Shown: positions 42,725-42,865 of the stretch, in pieces
How positions within the stretch are numbered: position 1 is the stretch's first letter
Layout: every line of letters begins with the position of its first letter
Assembly: GCA_025359785.1 (NCBI GenBank)
Contig: JANYET010000063.1
Span: 1-42,865 of the forward strand
Source of the DNA: Alphaproteobacteria bacterium
Lineage (GTDB): Bacteria > Pseudomonadota > Alphaproteobacteria > Caulobacterales > Caulobacteraceae
Direction: 5' to 3'
DNA: 42,865 bases
The notes under the pieces: model-generated
What the model saw: the letters and a program-made list of their open reading frames with translations, nothing else
The model's database searches: none
What the model was told of the DNA's origin: nothing
Position numbers and translations under genes: made by a program

Positions 42725-42865
42725 GAGGCTGTGTAAAAACTCGGACGACGCAATTTTCAGCGCAACAATTTGCCCGCCGCCAGCGCCTCAAGACCACTCT
42801 GCGCAAAGCATCGTCGCGTAGGCGGCTGCGCGGGGCTGGAACTTGCGTGGGATTTTTGCCGAGAC
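42725..42865. mobile_element. Possible insertion-sequence end (incomplete, runs off window)
   Basis: GAGGCTGTGTAAAAACTC (42725-42742) resembles terminal inverted repeats I associate with IS5/IS1182-type elements. Beyond it, on the complementary strand, a short open frame enters from the right edge and ends with ATMLCAEWS at about 42790, which could be the tail of a coding region. The matching second end is outside the window, so this is a weak call. Confidence 0.25.

Overview
This 42.9 kb window is GC-rich chromosomal DNA from an alphaproteobacterium. The best guess is a Caulobacterales member of the Phenylobacterium/Caulobacter type. That guess rests on base composition, frequent TTG/GTG starts, PEPxxWA-type C-terminal sorting tails, a CYP153-like P450, abundant CoA/fatty-acid enzymes and hybrid histidine kinases. 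No 16S rRNA or other taxonomic marker is present, so it remains an inference. I found no rRNA, tRNA, CRISPR array, prophage or complete insertion sequence.

Layout. (1) 1-6.0 kb: the start of a limonene-monooxygenase-like flavin oxidoreductase (runs off the left edge), RlmJ rRNA methyltransferase, a membrane-anchored protein with an Ala/Val/Glu-rich repeat tail, a minimal sugar-phosphate transferase, AsmA, and a small hypothetical protein. (2) 6.1-12.2 kb: a hot-dog-fold thioesterase-like protein, an LldD-type FMN 2-hydroxyacid dehydrogenase, a PAP2 phosphatase followed by an OmpR/EnvZ-type two-component pair, and an exported YncE-like beta-propeller. (3) 12.2-16.2 kb: the classical tesA / ybbA-ybbP cassette, with the lipase/esterase divergent from an ABC ATPase-permease pair. 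(4) 16.2-20.7 kb: an APC permease, a HAF-repeat PEP-CTERM protein behind a 400 bp leader with strong inverted repeats, and an amidase. (5) 20.7-27.7 kb: phosphoenolpyruvate carboxylase, then a tight same-strand run of malonyl-CoA synthetase, SDR, family III CoA transferase and a crotonase-family enzyme. (6) 27.7-32.4 kb: a second PEP-CTERM protein divergent from a LuxR-type regulator, a PLP aminotransferase, a glycine-zipper protein with a terminator, and a TesB-like thioesterase. (7) 32.4-38.2 kb: a degenerate kinase-receiver protein, CYP153-like P450, SpoU methyltransferase, and a full hybrid histidine kinase. (8) 38.2-40.7 kb: an FMN reductase and DODA-type dioxygenase operon divergent from a LysR regulator. 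(9) 40.7-42.9 kb: a gene-poor, lower-GC, repeat-rich segment with a third PEP-CTERM gene, REP-like palindromes, a small membrane-anchored protein and a possible IS end at the right edge.

How the genes fit together. The metabolic theme is acyl-CoA, hydrocarbon and organic-acid turnover: CYP153, thioesterases, malonyl-CoA synthetase, CoA transferase, crotonase, 2-hydroxyacid oxidation and anaplerosis by PEPC. A second theme is the cell envelope: AsmA, sugar transferase, PAP2, YbbAP and PEP-CTERM proteins.

The most notable observations are these. The protein at 32443-33531 aligns by eye with the HisKA and receiver parts of the hybrid kinase 2.3 kb downstream, but it lacks the catalytic ATPase domain, its phospho-acceptor histidine is Asp, and its receiver has lost the conserved Thr and Lys. 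GTAG-headed palindromes resembling REP elements flank the orphan PEP-CTERM gene. The leader of the HAF-repeat gene carries a roughly 24-bp-stem inverted repeat. The crotonase-like enzyme lacks the second catalytic Glu.
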